From: Amphimedon queenslandica
Lineage: Eukaryota; Porifera; Demospongiae; Haplosclerida; Niphatidae
Reading direction: 5' to 3'
Length of the DNA stretch: 64,000 nucleotides
Assembly: GCF_000090795.2 (NCBI RefSeq)
Contig: NW_003546325.1
Span: 164,504-228,503, forward strand
Translations under genes and position numbers: made by a program
Shown here: positions 51,119 to 61,875 of the stretch, piece after piece
Layout of the letters: every line of letters starts with the position of its first letter
Numbering within the stretch: the stretch's first letter is position 1
The notes under the pieces: generated by a model
What the model saw: the letters and a program-made list of their open reading frames with translations, nothing else
Databases searched by the model: none
What the model was told of the DNA's origin: nothing

Positions 51119-51531
51119 GACCTAGTTGACCAAAATCACAAGTTTTTAAATAAACGGGTTGGCTAGAAATAATTTTTTCGCTTTTATAAATCTAGATACG
51201 GTATTTGAATTTGGATGTACTCTCTACCATATATCTATGTCTCTACTATACTCTTGACATTATTGACGGAAAAATAATAACAGTAAAAATGAGACACTTA
51301 AAAATTATAAATCCAATCCTCTTCTAGAATTTGAATGGCCCTATGGCTCTGTCTGTCTTCATTAATTTATAAATCCCATAAGCCTACAATAGTACACATC
51401 ATCATGCATGTGAAGACTATAATATAAAATATCACTCATCACAAGTGCACAGTATAATCATGAAAAAAATGTAAACCATAAATTTTAAGTTTATTACTCA
51501 AAATAAAATAAACATGCACCTAAAATTTAAA
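51119..51531. other. Intergenic: ZC3H15 promoter side and USP47-tail 3' flank
   Basis: This is 413 bp between two minus-strand genes. It is AT-rich. Apart from the polyadenylation signal at 51490-51495 I see no clear motif or gene. Confidence 0.6.
51490..51495 (-). terminator. AATAAA polyadenylation signal of the USP47-tail gene
   Basis: TTTATT on the plus strand, that is AATAAA on the minus strand, lies 36 bp downstream of the stop codon at 51532-51534. Confidence 0.5.
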
Positions 51532-52123
51532 TCAATCTCGTCTTGGTCCGTGTTCTGATTGGTATTTCCAAATTATCCTCAACCTACAATTATACATGTA
51601 ATTAATTTCTAAAAAGCTGATTTTAGCAGGTAATACACTTCATTATGAACCATTAACTGATTGTACATGTACATGATGAAACATGAGGCTTACTGACCTT
51701 GCTTCCTCTGCCTCTTGTATTTCTGATCTCTCTTTATCTGTTAACTCTTTCATTGTCTCTCTATTGTCTCTAAATAATTATAAACAGTAAGAGGTGTATG
51801 TAAGTGTGTGTGTATACATAATGTGTGTGTGTGTTCATTAGTACTTGTAATATATGACATATCCATCACCATACAAATGTAGTTCATATAAGTATTTGTC
51901 TGAATTGATGGAATACCATGTCAACTTATTCTCAATATCAAGACATGATATCTCAATGGGAAATGATTTACCCTAATACAATCAGAGAGAGTATTAATAT
52001 GTGAATGATTCACTGATTATAACCTCTGCACAAGAGATATACTTAGCAGCAACTCCACTTAACTTTGATAACTGTAGGAACAATAATAATAAATTAATAA
52101 TGTGTACAGTAATTGTTAAATTA

Positions 52124-52175
<52 letters not shown>

Positions 52176-55100
52176 GTACCCCAATTAAGCCTATAGTGTG
52201 TACTAATTTTAGTAAATTTAGCATAAGATTTTTAAAATGATGGTTTATGGTGGTTAATTTAGTGGATCGGTGGGTATTGTCAGTAGTTGATATAGTTATA
52301 GTGAAATAAAATGGTGCAGGTATCAAATGACAGTAAGATCAAAAGTAAGATAATAGTATTGTGTAGCTACACCACACCATTCATGCAAAGGATGTGGTCT
52401 GGTTACATGGAACTACCATATAGCGAGTATATTCCGTCAGAGTTTGATTTTGTTCTTTTCGTTCTCATTCCTTGTGGAATGAATATCTTCTAAACAAAAA
52501 AGGCGTTTCCTCAATGCCACGTGTACAAAATGGCTGCTTAGAAGTTCTAGTTAGAACGAAAATAAAACGAATGAAAATTTCTAATCCTGCTTAGAACGGA
52601 CATTTTTCCAGACGAAATATACCCACTATATGGTATACACTAAACTACTGTTCAATCCAGCAGTGCAGATAAAAATCTTCATTGATGTAAAGGAGTGACA
52701 AAAGTTTGAAGCCTGGAAGAACATTATAGTGAGTGTGGTGAGTGTTTCATAACATAATGAAGAGCCATGAACTAACTTAAGCTTAAAGTTCTGAGCAATC
52801 ATGGGTGTGCATTGACATCAAGATCTACTGTTACAGTATGTTATGATGTTAACATTAACTCTTTGCTTGCTTATTAGTTTGTTATACATTCTTCATTTTT
52901 CAATAGTGTTTATATTAAAAAGCATTCAATTTGAAAAACTCTAAAATTAGCAATGCCAATTGCCAGTATTCAAAAAATACAAATCAATACATGTTAAAAA
53001 GTAGGACAAACAATGATACTGAACTATATTAGCACACACAGTGTTATTAACATCCATGTGATACTGCTACATGTATATAGTTACATGTACTATATAAAAC
53101 ATTGAGGGGGTCCGCATTCTGGCCATACCTCCTATCACACCTCCAAATGTACAGTATGCATACAGAAATTCTCACAAGTAAGGGCTTCATCCAATTAAAT
53201 CATACTATACATTATTATAACTAATACCTTTATAATAGCATGCCTAGCAGAATAATCATTATCCAGTATAATTTCTTCTATTGGATCAACTGAACATTGT
53301 GACGGATGCCATCTTATAACATACACCTGAGTCTGTCTTTTATTCTTCTTCTCTGGCTCTAAGAAATTAATATAGAATTAATAACTTAAAACTTACTATA
53401 AATATCTACATCAAGTAAAATACAATACAATTTGAAAACATTGTATAATTATGTAGATGGATATTTTTATAAAAATTTAAACTTTGTGGTTTGCAAAATT
53501 ACATGCACAATTGCACATGCATGGCCAGGTCAATGCTTAATTATCATTGATTTTTAATCAATCCATGAACTTTTAAAATCCAGATTTCCAGCTATAGTTG
53601 TACATGTACTGAAATACTGACCCTGCAATAGTTCTACATACATGTACATGCTCTGCCTCCGAAAATGCATGTAAAAAGAGTAATGTAGCTCATGATCAAA
53701 AAGATTCATGTATATTAAACCAGGGCTCATTCCATTCTTCTTACGCAATCTCATTCTACACAATAAGTCACATGACAGTCACATGATAGTCACATGATGT
53801 ACTTACTTGTCTAATTCAAGGACATAGTCAATTCCTTGTACTTTTGCTTCTTCAATAATTTGTTTCTTAAATTCTCTTACTGATGTATGCTTAGTAGCAA
53901 TAGACTCCATCATAAACTTACAAAACTAAAAGTAAGTTAAAATGAATAATAATGCTTTGTTTTTACAAATTTTAACCTCTGTATCATTAACTTGTAATAA
54001 GTATAACTGAACTTTGCCTTCTCCTTTTTGCAGTACCCTACCCAATCTTACTATCAACTAAACATGCAGTATAGAAACAGAGATGGAGAAAAGTGAATCA
54101 GATAACATGCTAGTGACACTACATGTTACCTCTGATCCAGATTCAATATCCTTTAATGTCTCGTCCAGTCTCTTTATTTCATTTTCTTCATTATCATTGA
54201 TTCTGCATACTTTAAAATCAGCAGATGGTACACCAACCAGTGGAACTAGCTTCACTTTCAATTGAGAAAGTTTTATTGTATTACTAACTTCTACTTGTAT
54301 CTCTGTATAATAATGAATAATATACTGTATAGGGGTTATATTTCACTGGTAATAAATTACGCGAATTTTGCGTTGCCATTAAATTCATGAAATTAAATTC
54401 CACAAAAGAGGTGTGGCACACTAGGAAAAATGGCTGCAGAAGGTAAGATTTGCAAAAATTTATACCAACATATGGCAAATCTGGACAAATTCGCAAAATT
54501 TTATACCAACAAATGGCAAATCTGGACAAATTCGCAAAATTTTATACCAACAAAATAAAACTCCTATACGGTAATAAAATAATGTCGTGGTTTATTTAAT
54601 GTGAAATTATTTTCATGCTGGCTCAAATCCACTAAACTTAATTCCACTAAATTTTTTAGCATGCAAATTACAAAAAATTAATTCCAACAAAAATTTCAGG
54701 CCAAGAAATAAATCAGCTACAATTATGGTTTAGATCACATAAGGACATCAATATGCATCAAAATTTTTTGTTTATGGTAATTTTGGAACTATTTTTAGAA
54801 AATTTCACAAATTCGTCACAAGTTTATTCTTACTTCTCTCTTCTCCTATCTTTTCTTCATTCGCTGAGATAATATTCATTACTATGTCTCCTTCTCTTCT
54901 CAATCTCTCAGTTTCTCTAGCTCCAGTTAATTCACTAATGGGTGTGGCATCAAGTCCAGGACGCAATGGAGGTATTGTAATGTTCAGTAGTATGCAATTG
55001 ACATGAAAATCAACATATCTGTACATCAAACTATGCTTGAATTCTTTTTGATAATCTTCAAGATCTGATGATACATATAGCAACTGAAGCAGAAAAGAAA

Positions 55101-56997
55101 AAGGCAGTATATGCAAGAACTAAGACAGTAAAAGGAATACAAAAATAAAGACACAAACAATATAATTAAGCTCTTATTGTTACCACATGGCACATGTACA
55201 TGTATATACTTGGTATTTGTGCAGTCCAAATAAACTAAAAGCGTCTCCTTTAAAGAATACGTGCTTCAAATAATTTGAATCTTTTTCTAAATGCTTAATA
55301 CCACTATCAGTATTTTTATCCAGTGCTAGTAATCTCATAATTGATGAATTGAGATTAAGTAACTAGAGGAGAAAAAGAAAGGAGGGAGGGAGAGAAAGAT
55401 TATCTTTAAGGGAGGAATTGACTGACAAATCCTCTCGGTACCTCAACATATCATTCTCAACTTTCATAATTATCATGACTAGCTGTCAAACTTATCATGC
55501 ATAAAATACCGTATACTGGTTTATTTTCGTGGTGGAAAATTTTCCCTGAATCTTACATTTCTAAGATTTCGCGGAATTAATTTTCGCAAATTGCTTGCAG
55601 ACTGCACCATTTGGCATGGAGATGTAGAATTTCATGGTGGAAAACTTTCGCGATGGAGCAAAAACCACGAAATTTGTGAAAATATTTCACCATGAAAATA
55701 AACCAGTATACGGTACATGTACAGTTATGGTTAACTAATCCATAAAGTTACACAATTAAATTTTCATAAAAATTTCTGTACAGTAACATTACATCATACT
55801 GCCCCACTCATGCAATCTGTCTTAATTGATTGAACTCCTCCATAAAGGTTTGAATCATAATATGATATAGCCTGCACACATATGGTGTAGGTACATAAAT
55901 GTACATACATGTATATACAATACTACTATAGATATAGTTTTGTACGTAAATTATTTTCTAAATACAATACCCCCAGCAAGGCACAGAAAAGAGAAAGGAA
56001 AAAATGAAAGATACAGGTAAACAGTAATATGCAATACAAATGATTCCTTCCTCTTACTTCTTTTATACGTTGTTTTAATTCTTTAACAGTCCAACTTTCT
56101 TGACCTCTCATTGCTTTAGCTGGTCCTATTTCACCAGTTGACAGATCAACCACTGATATCTCTAGATTAATACCTATACCACATGATGCAAACACAGATG
56201 TATTGTCATGGTAACCAACCACACCCACTTCCAGCATTGTATTTCTTAAAGGTTTCATTTTCTTTACGAGTTTCTAAGAATAATCCATAATATCCAGCCA
56301 CACCCATAATCTGTCCAATAGGTTGATGTTGAAACTACATTTAATAATAAGACAATATAACAATAGGATGGATACCATATAGCGGTTTTTTAGGATAACA
56401 AATTTTGCAAATTTTTTAAGATTTATGAAATTAAATTTCTTAAAAATCAATTTAATACAGTATTAAAATGTCAGAAGAGTGGAAAATCGCAAAAATTAAT
56501 TTTGTGAAACTCCGGATACAGGTCATTCATGAAATTATTATCCTCAAAAAAACAGCTATATGGTAATAATTACCTCATCAAGATCAAAGGACTGTTCCAT
56601 TGCATGATACAAATAATAATATTTAACTAAACGACATCTCTCAATAGGAATATGAGGAGATAATTCCATTAACTGATAAAGAAATGAGGAGAAAAAGAAA
56701 TAAAATAGAGATGAACAAAGAACTACATTTCCATCAACTATAATTATAAGTATAAACCTTGTAAGCTTTATCCAGTACAATGGGTAGCAATTCATTTTTA
56801 TCTACTTCAAGTGTTGACTGTGTTAATTCACCAGTAACAGGATGATTACAATATAAAAAATACTATAAAATAAAGTTGAGAGAATACTCACTATCACTGT
56901 CTCTTCTCTCTTACAGTAGATATTTGATTCTCCATTTCATCATCACTCAGGCTATCAAACTCAATTTCTTCATCATCAGTCTCTTCATCTTTCAAAT
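51532..56997 (-). CDS. USP47-type C-terminal ubiquitin-like tail (3' part of a Death-domain fusion, or separate gene)
   Basis: Seventeen minus-strand exons join in phase: 56997-56915, 56862-56758, 56672-56574, 56334-56229, 56173-56058, 55871-55800, 55362-55210, 55083-54834, 54302-54130, 54057-53977, 53925-53807, 53755-53622, 53358-53228, 52071-52024, 51972-51845, 51769-51698 and 51583-51532. They encode about 640 residues. After an acidic linker, blocks track the C-terminal ubiquitin-like half of USP47: L-D-K-A-Y-K-L-M-E-L, R-C-R-L-V-K-Y, L-F-L-E-T-R-K, V-V-D-L, R-L-G-R-V-L-Q-K-G-E, C-K-F, R-L-R-K-K and Y-V-I-R-W-H-P, then K-E-L-T-D-K-E-R near the end. The USP protease domain that normally precedes this tail is absent; the DNA upstream encodes a Death-domain protein instead. 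The first exon enters in phase 1 from 57039. If it is a separate gene, the only nearby Met is within the acidic linker, giving a catalytically empty fragment. Confidence 0.85.
52127..52174. repeat. (AT)n microsatellite
   Basis: A nearly pure AT dinucleotide run of about 48 bp with one interruption, in the 1,156-bp intron 52072-53227 of the USP47-tail gene. Confidence 0.95.
52414..52635. mobile_element. TA-flanked MITE with CCATATAG termini (copy 1)
   Basis: Imperfect terminal inverted repeats of about 25 bp at 52416-52440 and 52609-52633 (about 21 of 25 match), starting CCATATAGCGAGTATATT, with TA on both sides. Non-coding. It shares its end sequence with three other elements in introns of the same gene. 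TA target sites suggest Tc1/mariner-type mobilisation. Confidence 0.7.
54323..54573. mobile_element. TA-flanked MITE with CTGTATAG/CCGTATAG termini (copy 2)
   Basis: The left end TACTGTATAGGGGTTATATT and right end CTCCTATACGGTA are imperfect inverted repeats with TA on both sides. Internal direct repeats of about 55 bp (GCAAAATTTTATACCAACAA type) occur near 54453 and 54490. It lies in the 531-bp intron 54303-54833. Confidence 0.6.
54715..54800 (-). repeat. Fragment of the ~178-bp intronic repeat family
   Basis: ATAAGGACATCAATATGCAT and the following T-rich and GGAACTATTTTTAGAAAA segments match part of the ZC3H15 intron repeat unit. As in the other cases, the unit reads in the direction of the host gene (minus). 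Confidence 0.5.
55508..55714. mobile_element. TA-flanked MITE with CCGTATACTGGTTTATTTTC termini (copy 3)
   Basis: The best-preserved member: terminal inverted repeats of about 30 bp with few mismatches at 55509-55540 and 55682-55713, flanked by TA. The interior is T-rich, Tyr-stop rich and non-coding. It lies in the 437-bp intron 55363-55799. Confidence 0.8.
56373..56565. mobile_element. TA-flanked MITE with CCATATAGCGGTTTTTTAGG termini (copy 4)
   Basis: The ends TACCATATAGCGGTTTTTTA and TTTTTTTCTGTATAGC-type reverse complement pair over about 26 bp and are flanked by TA. It lies in the 239-bp intron 56335-56573 and makes up most of it. Confidence 0.7.
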
Positions 56998-59900
56998 CTA
57001 TTCAACAATTGAATGATAAAACATATCATCAATAAAACCTTGAATATCTTTAATAATCTTCTCATTGTGCTTCTTTGCAGTAATTAGTTCGATGTTCATT
57101 AATGTTATTCTTTCTTGTAACTTCTCTATTATTCTTTTATTATCTAGTAATGGCTGATAGTCTGGCCTTGTCATTGCTTCAAGACAAAATTTGCAGTCAT
57201 CAATTTCAAAAGACATTCCTCTCCTCACTTTACTAGCAGCTTTAATCAATTATATAATTATTAGTATCATTAATAAACTGCACTAACCTGAATCAGTATT
57301 GCTAGAAAGTGACCATGAATACTCAACCTTCATTTTTGATAATTTGTCTGACAATTCTTTGTTTTCTTCTTCTATCTCATTAAACTGAGAGCTCAATGCA
57401 GTCAACTTTTCATAAAGTGGTTCTTCCTATTAATAATTATTATAATTAATACAAACTAGTGAGATATTTCTCAACTTCTTTGATTGATTCAGTATCACTT
57501 TGAATAGACAATGATTCTTCCTAATAATTAAAATATTAACACACAGTACAGCTAAAAATATCATGGGAGTTAAAAGGGATACTGGCGCAGTTTACGGAAG
57601 AGCTGCATGGCTTTAGTACACGGAAAGTTTATAAACAAAAAATGGTTGCCAGTTTATATACAATACAGCAAAAGTTTATGCTCTGATTCTTGCTTCTGGA
57701 GCTCTGATACTTCAACAAATGATGCTTTATGTTTATCTCCACCAAAATAAGAGGTAAGCACTTAACTGCATTTTTCTTCATCAAGTTTGCAGTCCATAAA
57801 AAGCTAGTGTCTTTTTGACAGGTGAGTTTGACTGTGTAGCTGTGTTTGCTGGAGTCCATATCTTTCTGAGCTCTTCTCTTGCCTTTATCTGACATCTTAA
57901 CTTAGCAGGACTTTTTCTCTGTTCTTCTGCACATCAATATGAATGCTCAAAAAATTTGCATAAGTTCTGCCATTTTTCTTCGATGAAATATGATTTTTCA
58001 TTTTTGGTCCCCAAAAATCATATTTCATCATCAATTTTACGAAAAGTGTGCAGATATTTGCACACAGCGACAGTATCCCTTTAATTTGGCTACAATTTGC
58101 AATTGGCAGATTTTATATTAGCGATTTAGTACCCAAGTGTCACTGCATGAGCATGCTCAGAATGAGACAAAACGGCAGATTCTATACTATATCCCAACTG
58201 AGTTTGACCCAAGAAAAACTGGAATAACTTTTTCTAGAAATGCGGGATAAGGATGAGACTTTTACAGGTTCTTAGTCGCCCAATGCCATCACAGGATCTC
58301 AGGTCTTGGGTCTCTCAGCCCTTGGGAACCCTGAGAACCGGGTTCTCCCTATAAACCCAATGGCATACCAAAATGACGTTTTATGACAATTTATCTACGT
58401 CATAGTTTACATAAGAACATGTGGTCGAGCGCCCAAACTGATAATTCTTCTTTTAAAAGCTAACAGAGCCAGATCTTTTGATAATAATGGCCATTATGAA
58501 GACTAGTAGGCTCCAGCAGCTATTGTACTGCTTATCAGCAACAGCAAGACTGTTTTAAGAGTGAAACAACATAGCTGCCATGCTTCTATGAATATAGTTA
58601 AAATACGTCATTTTTGTGACGTAACTACATTTCGCAGCTGCTTCCACTTCCGTCCCAAACTGAACTGGGATATAGTATAGAAGAAATGTAAGTGTGGACA
58701 TACAAATATTATACAAACATCGCACATGGGTGAAATCAATTATAGGAACGACCTGGGGGCTACGCCCCCAGGTCGTTAAAAACTAATGACACAGCGACAT
58801 ATACATGAACATGTAGCAAAGCAAAGTCTATGAATAAATAGTATAGCAAGCTAGGCTATATGTGAGGATGGAATTGTAGAGAAAAACCCTAATGCTGCCT
58901 ACATGTACATGTATATTGGTGAGGACAATTAATCACCATCAAGTATTGCATGACAAGTATAAATGTTCAAGGAATTTTTAGATAAAAAAACTTGCACTTT
59001 ATAATTATGATGATAGAGTGCAATAAACAGTAGCTAACCTCTAGTACTTTCATCAATGATAGTTCTTGTTTCAATCCAATTGTTTCCTATTATATGTATA
59101 CAAGCAAAGAGCATCAATAAATTAAATGTGCATCAAAGAGTTTGGTAGTAGTATGACATACCTTCTCTTTGCTACTGATAGCATCTCTTAGTTTATATTC
59201 AGCTTCTTCAAGTATAATATAAGAAATAACCTGTAAACAATATATTACTTAAAAATTGCACTTTTATATGAAGCAAATTTTAACTGACTTCTGTACGTAC
59301 TAAGTCTTGATCCTCATCTTTTAGTTCCTACATGCATACAAAAACAATATTCATAAAACAATATTCAACTATCGTGTACCTTTTGTCTGACATCTTGTCT
59401 CCTCCATAACGTTAAGTTACCAATAGTCAGTTTCTTTAATCCTTGTCCCATTAGTATATGAATATTCTCTATCATCCTCAATACAGTAAACCCAACATCA
59501 GAGAAAGGAAAGGAGCAAGTGACACATATTGAATTACCAGATTTTATATACTCAATCCTCAGCAGTTTACCAGATGCTTTTGCAAGAAGGTCCTCAATAT
59601 CCTTGAGAAAAAGCTCCTCAGGCTCCCAGTCAAGGACAAAAGTAACTGTTTCACATTGTAGAGGAGGAATGGAAGCAAATCTTTCCTTCAAGCAAAGACT
59701 GATAGAGAGTGACTTGCAAAATTCCTTTAGCTCTGTTTTATATTCTTTAATGTGTTCATCTGCTTCAGTGATCTTCATCTCATCCACTACACTATGAAGG
59801 AGTGCAATATTAGTCAGTGAACACTCATTTTGAATTAGACGCAAGAGACTAGGAATATCACGACAATTCTTCACTTTTTCACTTAAAACTGGGTTACAAT

Positions 59901-61688
59901 AAAACAGAAGTTCCTTTATATCTTTCAGTGAACAGCGCTTCTGTTTAATAGCCTTGCCAACATTGTAAAACATCCTTCCATAAGACATTCTCATTGAGGT
60001 AAATTTCTCCCGTAAATCTTTTGAAACAGGAACTTGTACTTCAGCTACAGTAAAAGGTAGTATTGCTTCAGTAGTATATAAGAGGTGTATACCTTGAGGT
60101 GAAAAAGGTTGTGAAGATGAATTACTAGCAATTACTGCATCAGAAGGAGATGTACACGTATCTATGAATTAAAAATAAATAATAGAGGATATGCATGCTA
60201 AGTATTTTCATTGCAAAATAAATGTATTCGTTGCATACCGTAATAACTTTTAAGAAAAAAAATTAATTCATTGGAAGTCAGTTTTCCATTGGCAGCAATG
60301 GAGAAACGATAGAAACAGGCTTGGTACCAGGAAACTGCTAGTTTTCCATTGGCAGCATTGGAGAAACGATAGAAAAATGCTTGGTACTAGGAAACCGCTC
60401 TGTATTTCTTAATAGCAATCTTTCAGGTGACTATTAAACCCCATTAAATCCTCAGCATGCTTTCTAAGCTTCCAAAAAAGGTCTCAAGAAGGTAGCAAGG
60501 CTGTGTTTTCCTCCATTGAACTCTTAGTAAACTTGACATCCAACAAGGCGGCCAATTTACTGTGTGGGTTGGATATACAGTACTTAAAAGTTGAATATAC
60601 TTAGCATGCATATCCTCTATTAATGAAGCAACACTTATATGTTTATTACATGTACAGTGTACATACCGGATTGTGTTGTATTGGTTTCATCATCAGTACT
60701 CGTATTATCTATAGATATTAATGAATGCACTATAAATTAATTAATAATTATTACCTTGTGGAACTACATCATGATCTCTAATAGTCTCAGGAACCACACC
60801 CACTTCAGGAGTAGGAAAATACTTACCTAAACTCAATAATAAACTAACAATTGTCATTAGTATAGGATATACCGAACAGTATACATGTAGTTGCGATTGG
60901 GACATATATCACATGTATAATTATAACTAACCCACCCACGGGAAACTATGAACTATGAATAAAATTATAGTGGCCAGTGATACTCACTAATATCATCCAG
61001 TATAGTTTGTCCCAGTAATACATTAGTACTTATTGTACACAATACATTAGCAAATGTATGTAAACTGTTGGGATCAGTTTGAACAGCTTCTTTGACAGCA
61101 GTTAATAGAGCCTCACGTTGATTAGGAATAGAGGGAATAGCTGACACCACTCTACTAACTGCTTCTTGTGTTAACATACGTTCACCATAAAGTAACCAAG
61201 CAATACCAACAGAATCACAAAGAGACTGAGACAGGACAGTATGACGATTATTAAAAATATTAATAAGAACATGATGTTCTATGATAGAAAATGCAATTAT
61301 TACATACAGTTATGGTTGACTCACTTAACTTCTCAGCTACAGCAGTTTCATTCATAGATCGTAGAGCATCTGACAGTGAGTCCAAGTTGGCTCCTCCTCT
61401 ACTGTCAACATTATCAGCTCTACCTAACCATTGGGAGAGGCACTCTGTCATACAACGAGATACATCATGAGGATGATTCTTTTCTATGACGTCCAGTGAA
61501 CTCTTCAATAGTCCCAGTCTCAGTCCAAGCTCATACCAGTTTGCTTTAGAAAACCCACATCTCTTCAATAAGTCAAGAACATCAACAAGATCATCAACAC
61601 CTACACATGAAAATAAAATGGTGAAAATTTTATCATCAAAAAAACACATAGACTCCTGATTACCTAAACAAGTTTGACTAGTAGCCAT
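56998..61688 (-). CDS. Death-domain protein with sponge-type accessory domains and coiled coil (5' part of fusion, or full gene)
   Basis: Exons on the minus strand: 61688-61664, 61600-61325, 61278-60988, 60826-60755, 60708-60667, 60161-60093, 60044-59380, 59327-59301, 59230-59162, 59086-59039, 57520-57476, 57426-57288 and 57239-56998 (or 57239-57039 if spliced onward). Read to the TAG at 56998-57000 this is 669 residues. Residues 10-100 form a Death domain with W-Y-E-L-G-L-R-L-G-L and C-L-S-Q-W-L-G. Residues 102-197 are an all-helical module with V-G-I-A-W-L-L-Y-G, which I associate with other sponge Death-domain proteins. A Ser/Thr-rich linker follows, made of small phase-1 exons. Residues about 259-480 form an alpha/beta module ending G-N-L-T-L-W-R-R, and a coiled coil lies at about 520-655. 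Death domains recruit other Death domains in immune or apoptotic signalling, so an adaptor role is inferred. The start was chosen by splice phase. The gene is divergent from RAB3GAP1. Confidence 0.85.
57570..58084. mobile_element. TTAA-flanked inverted-repeat element in intron 10
   Basis: TTAA at 57570-57573 and 58081-58084 flank about 17-bp inverted termini (AAGGGATACTGGCGCAG against AGGGATACTGTCGCTG). TTAA target sites are typical of piggyBac-type transposition; the terminus itself is not the classic piggyBac end. Inside, the minus strand has an 88-codon frame (57895-57629) starting M-S-D-K-G-K-R-R-A-Q that I do not recognise. It could be a captured exon or a remnant of a mobile-element protein. 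A hairpin lies near the right end. Confidence 0.65.
57982..58029. repeat. 17-bp perfect hairpin arms within the TTAA element
   Basis: 57982-57998 and 58013-58029 are perfect reverse complements with a 14-base spacer. This subterminal hairpin lies inside the TTAA-flanked element. Confidence 0.85.
58179..58684. mobile_element. Inverted-repeat element with CTATACTATATCCCA termini
   Basis: Termini at 58180-58205 and 58657-58682 match as inverted repeats over about 26 bp with a few mismatches. About 505 bp long, with no coding frame. Target-site duplication is unclear. It lies just right of the TTAA element in the same 1.5-kb intron (57521-59038). Confidence 0.65.
58747..58777. repeat. GC-rich perfect hairpin (14-bp stem, 3-nt loop)
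   Basis: AACGACCTGGGGGC, then TAC, then GCCCCCAGGTCGTT. This is a striking GC-rich palindrome in AT-rich surroundings within intron 10 of the Death-domain gene. It is likely the relic or tip of a hairpin-type mobile element; an RNA structure in the pre-mRNA is possible. Confidence 0.8.
60280..60399. repeat. Two-copy 60-bp tandem duplication
   Basis: 60280-60339 and 60340-60399 are direct copies (GTTTTCCATTGGCAGCA core, GGAGAAACGATAGAAA) with a few differences, inside the 505-bp intron 60162-60666. Nothing else is seen in that intron. Confidence 0.85.
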
Positions 61689-61875
61689 AGCAACAAATTG
61701 ATCCTGTCCTGAGGCCAGGACCTCACACTGAACTTTTTGAGTCTTTAGTTTCTTCTCCTTTGCAGTTCTTTGCTTTAATCGAGGCTTTAATGCTTTTTGG
61801 GAACAATTTAAGGGCGTGGCTGAATTGTTGAAATGAAAATGATTTCTATTTCAATTCGTACAATTAGAATACAAA
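61689..61875. promoter_or_regulatory. Bidirectional promoter region
   Basis: This is 187 bp between the start codons of the Death-domain gene (-) and the RAB3GAP1-like gene (+). It holds a GGGCGTGGC GC/KLF-type box near 61813. No TATA box is obvious. It must include both 5' UTRs and core promoters. Confidence 0.55.

Noticed and set aside
52001-52326. Overlapping frames through the AT microsatellite encoding Tyr-Ile runs
   Set aside because: This is simple-sequence translation inside an intron.
53554-53763. An independent 69-codon minus-strand gene
   Set aside because: It is exon 53755-53622 of the USP47-tail gene plus read-through into the intron.
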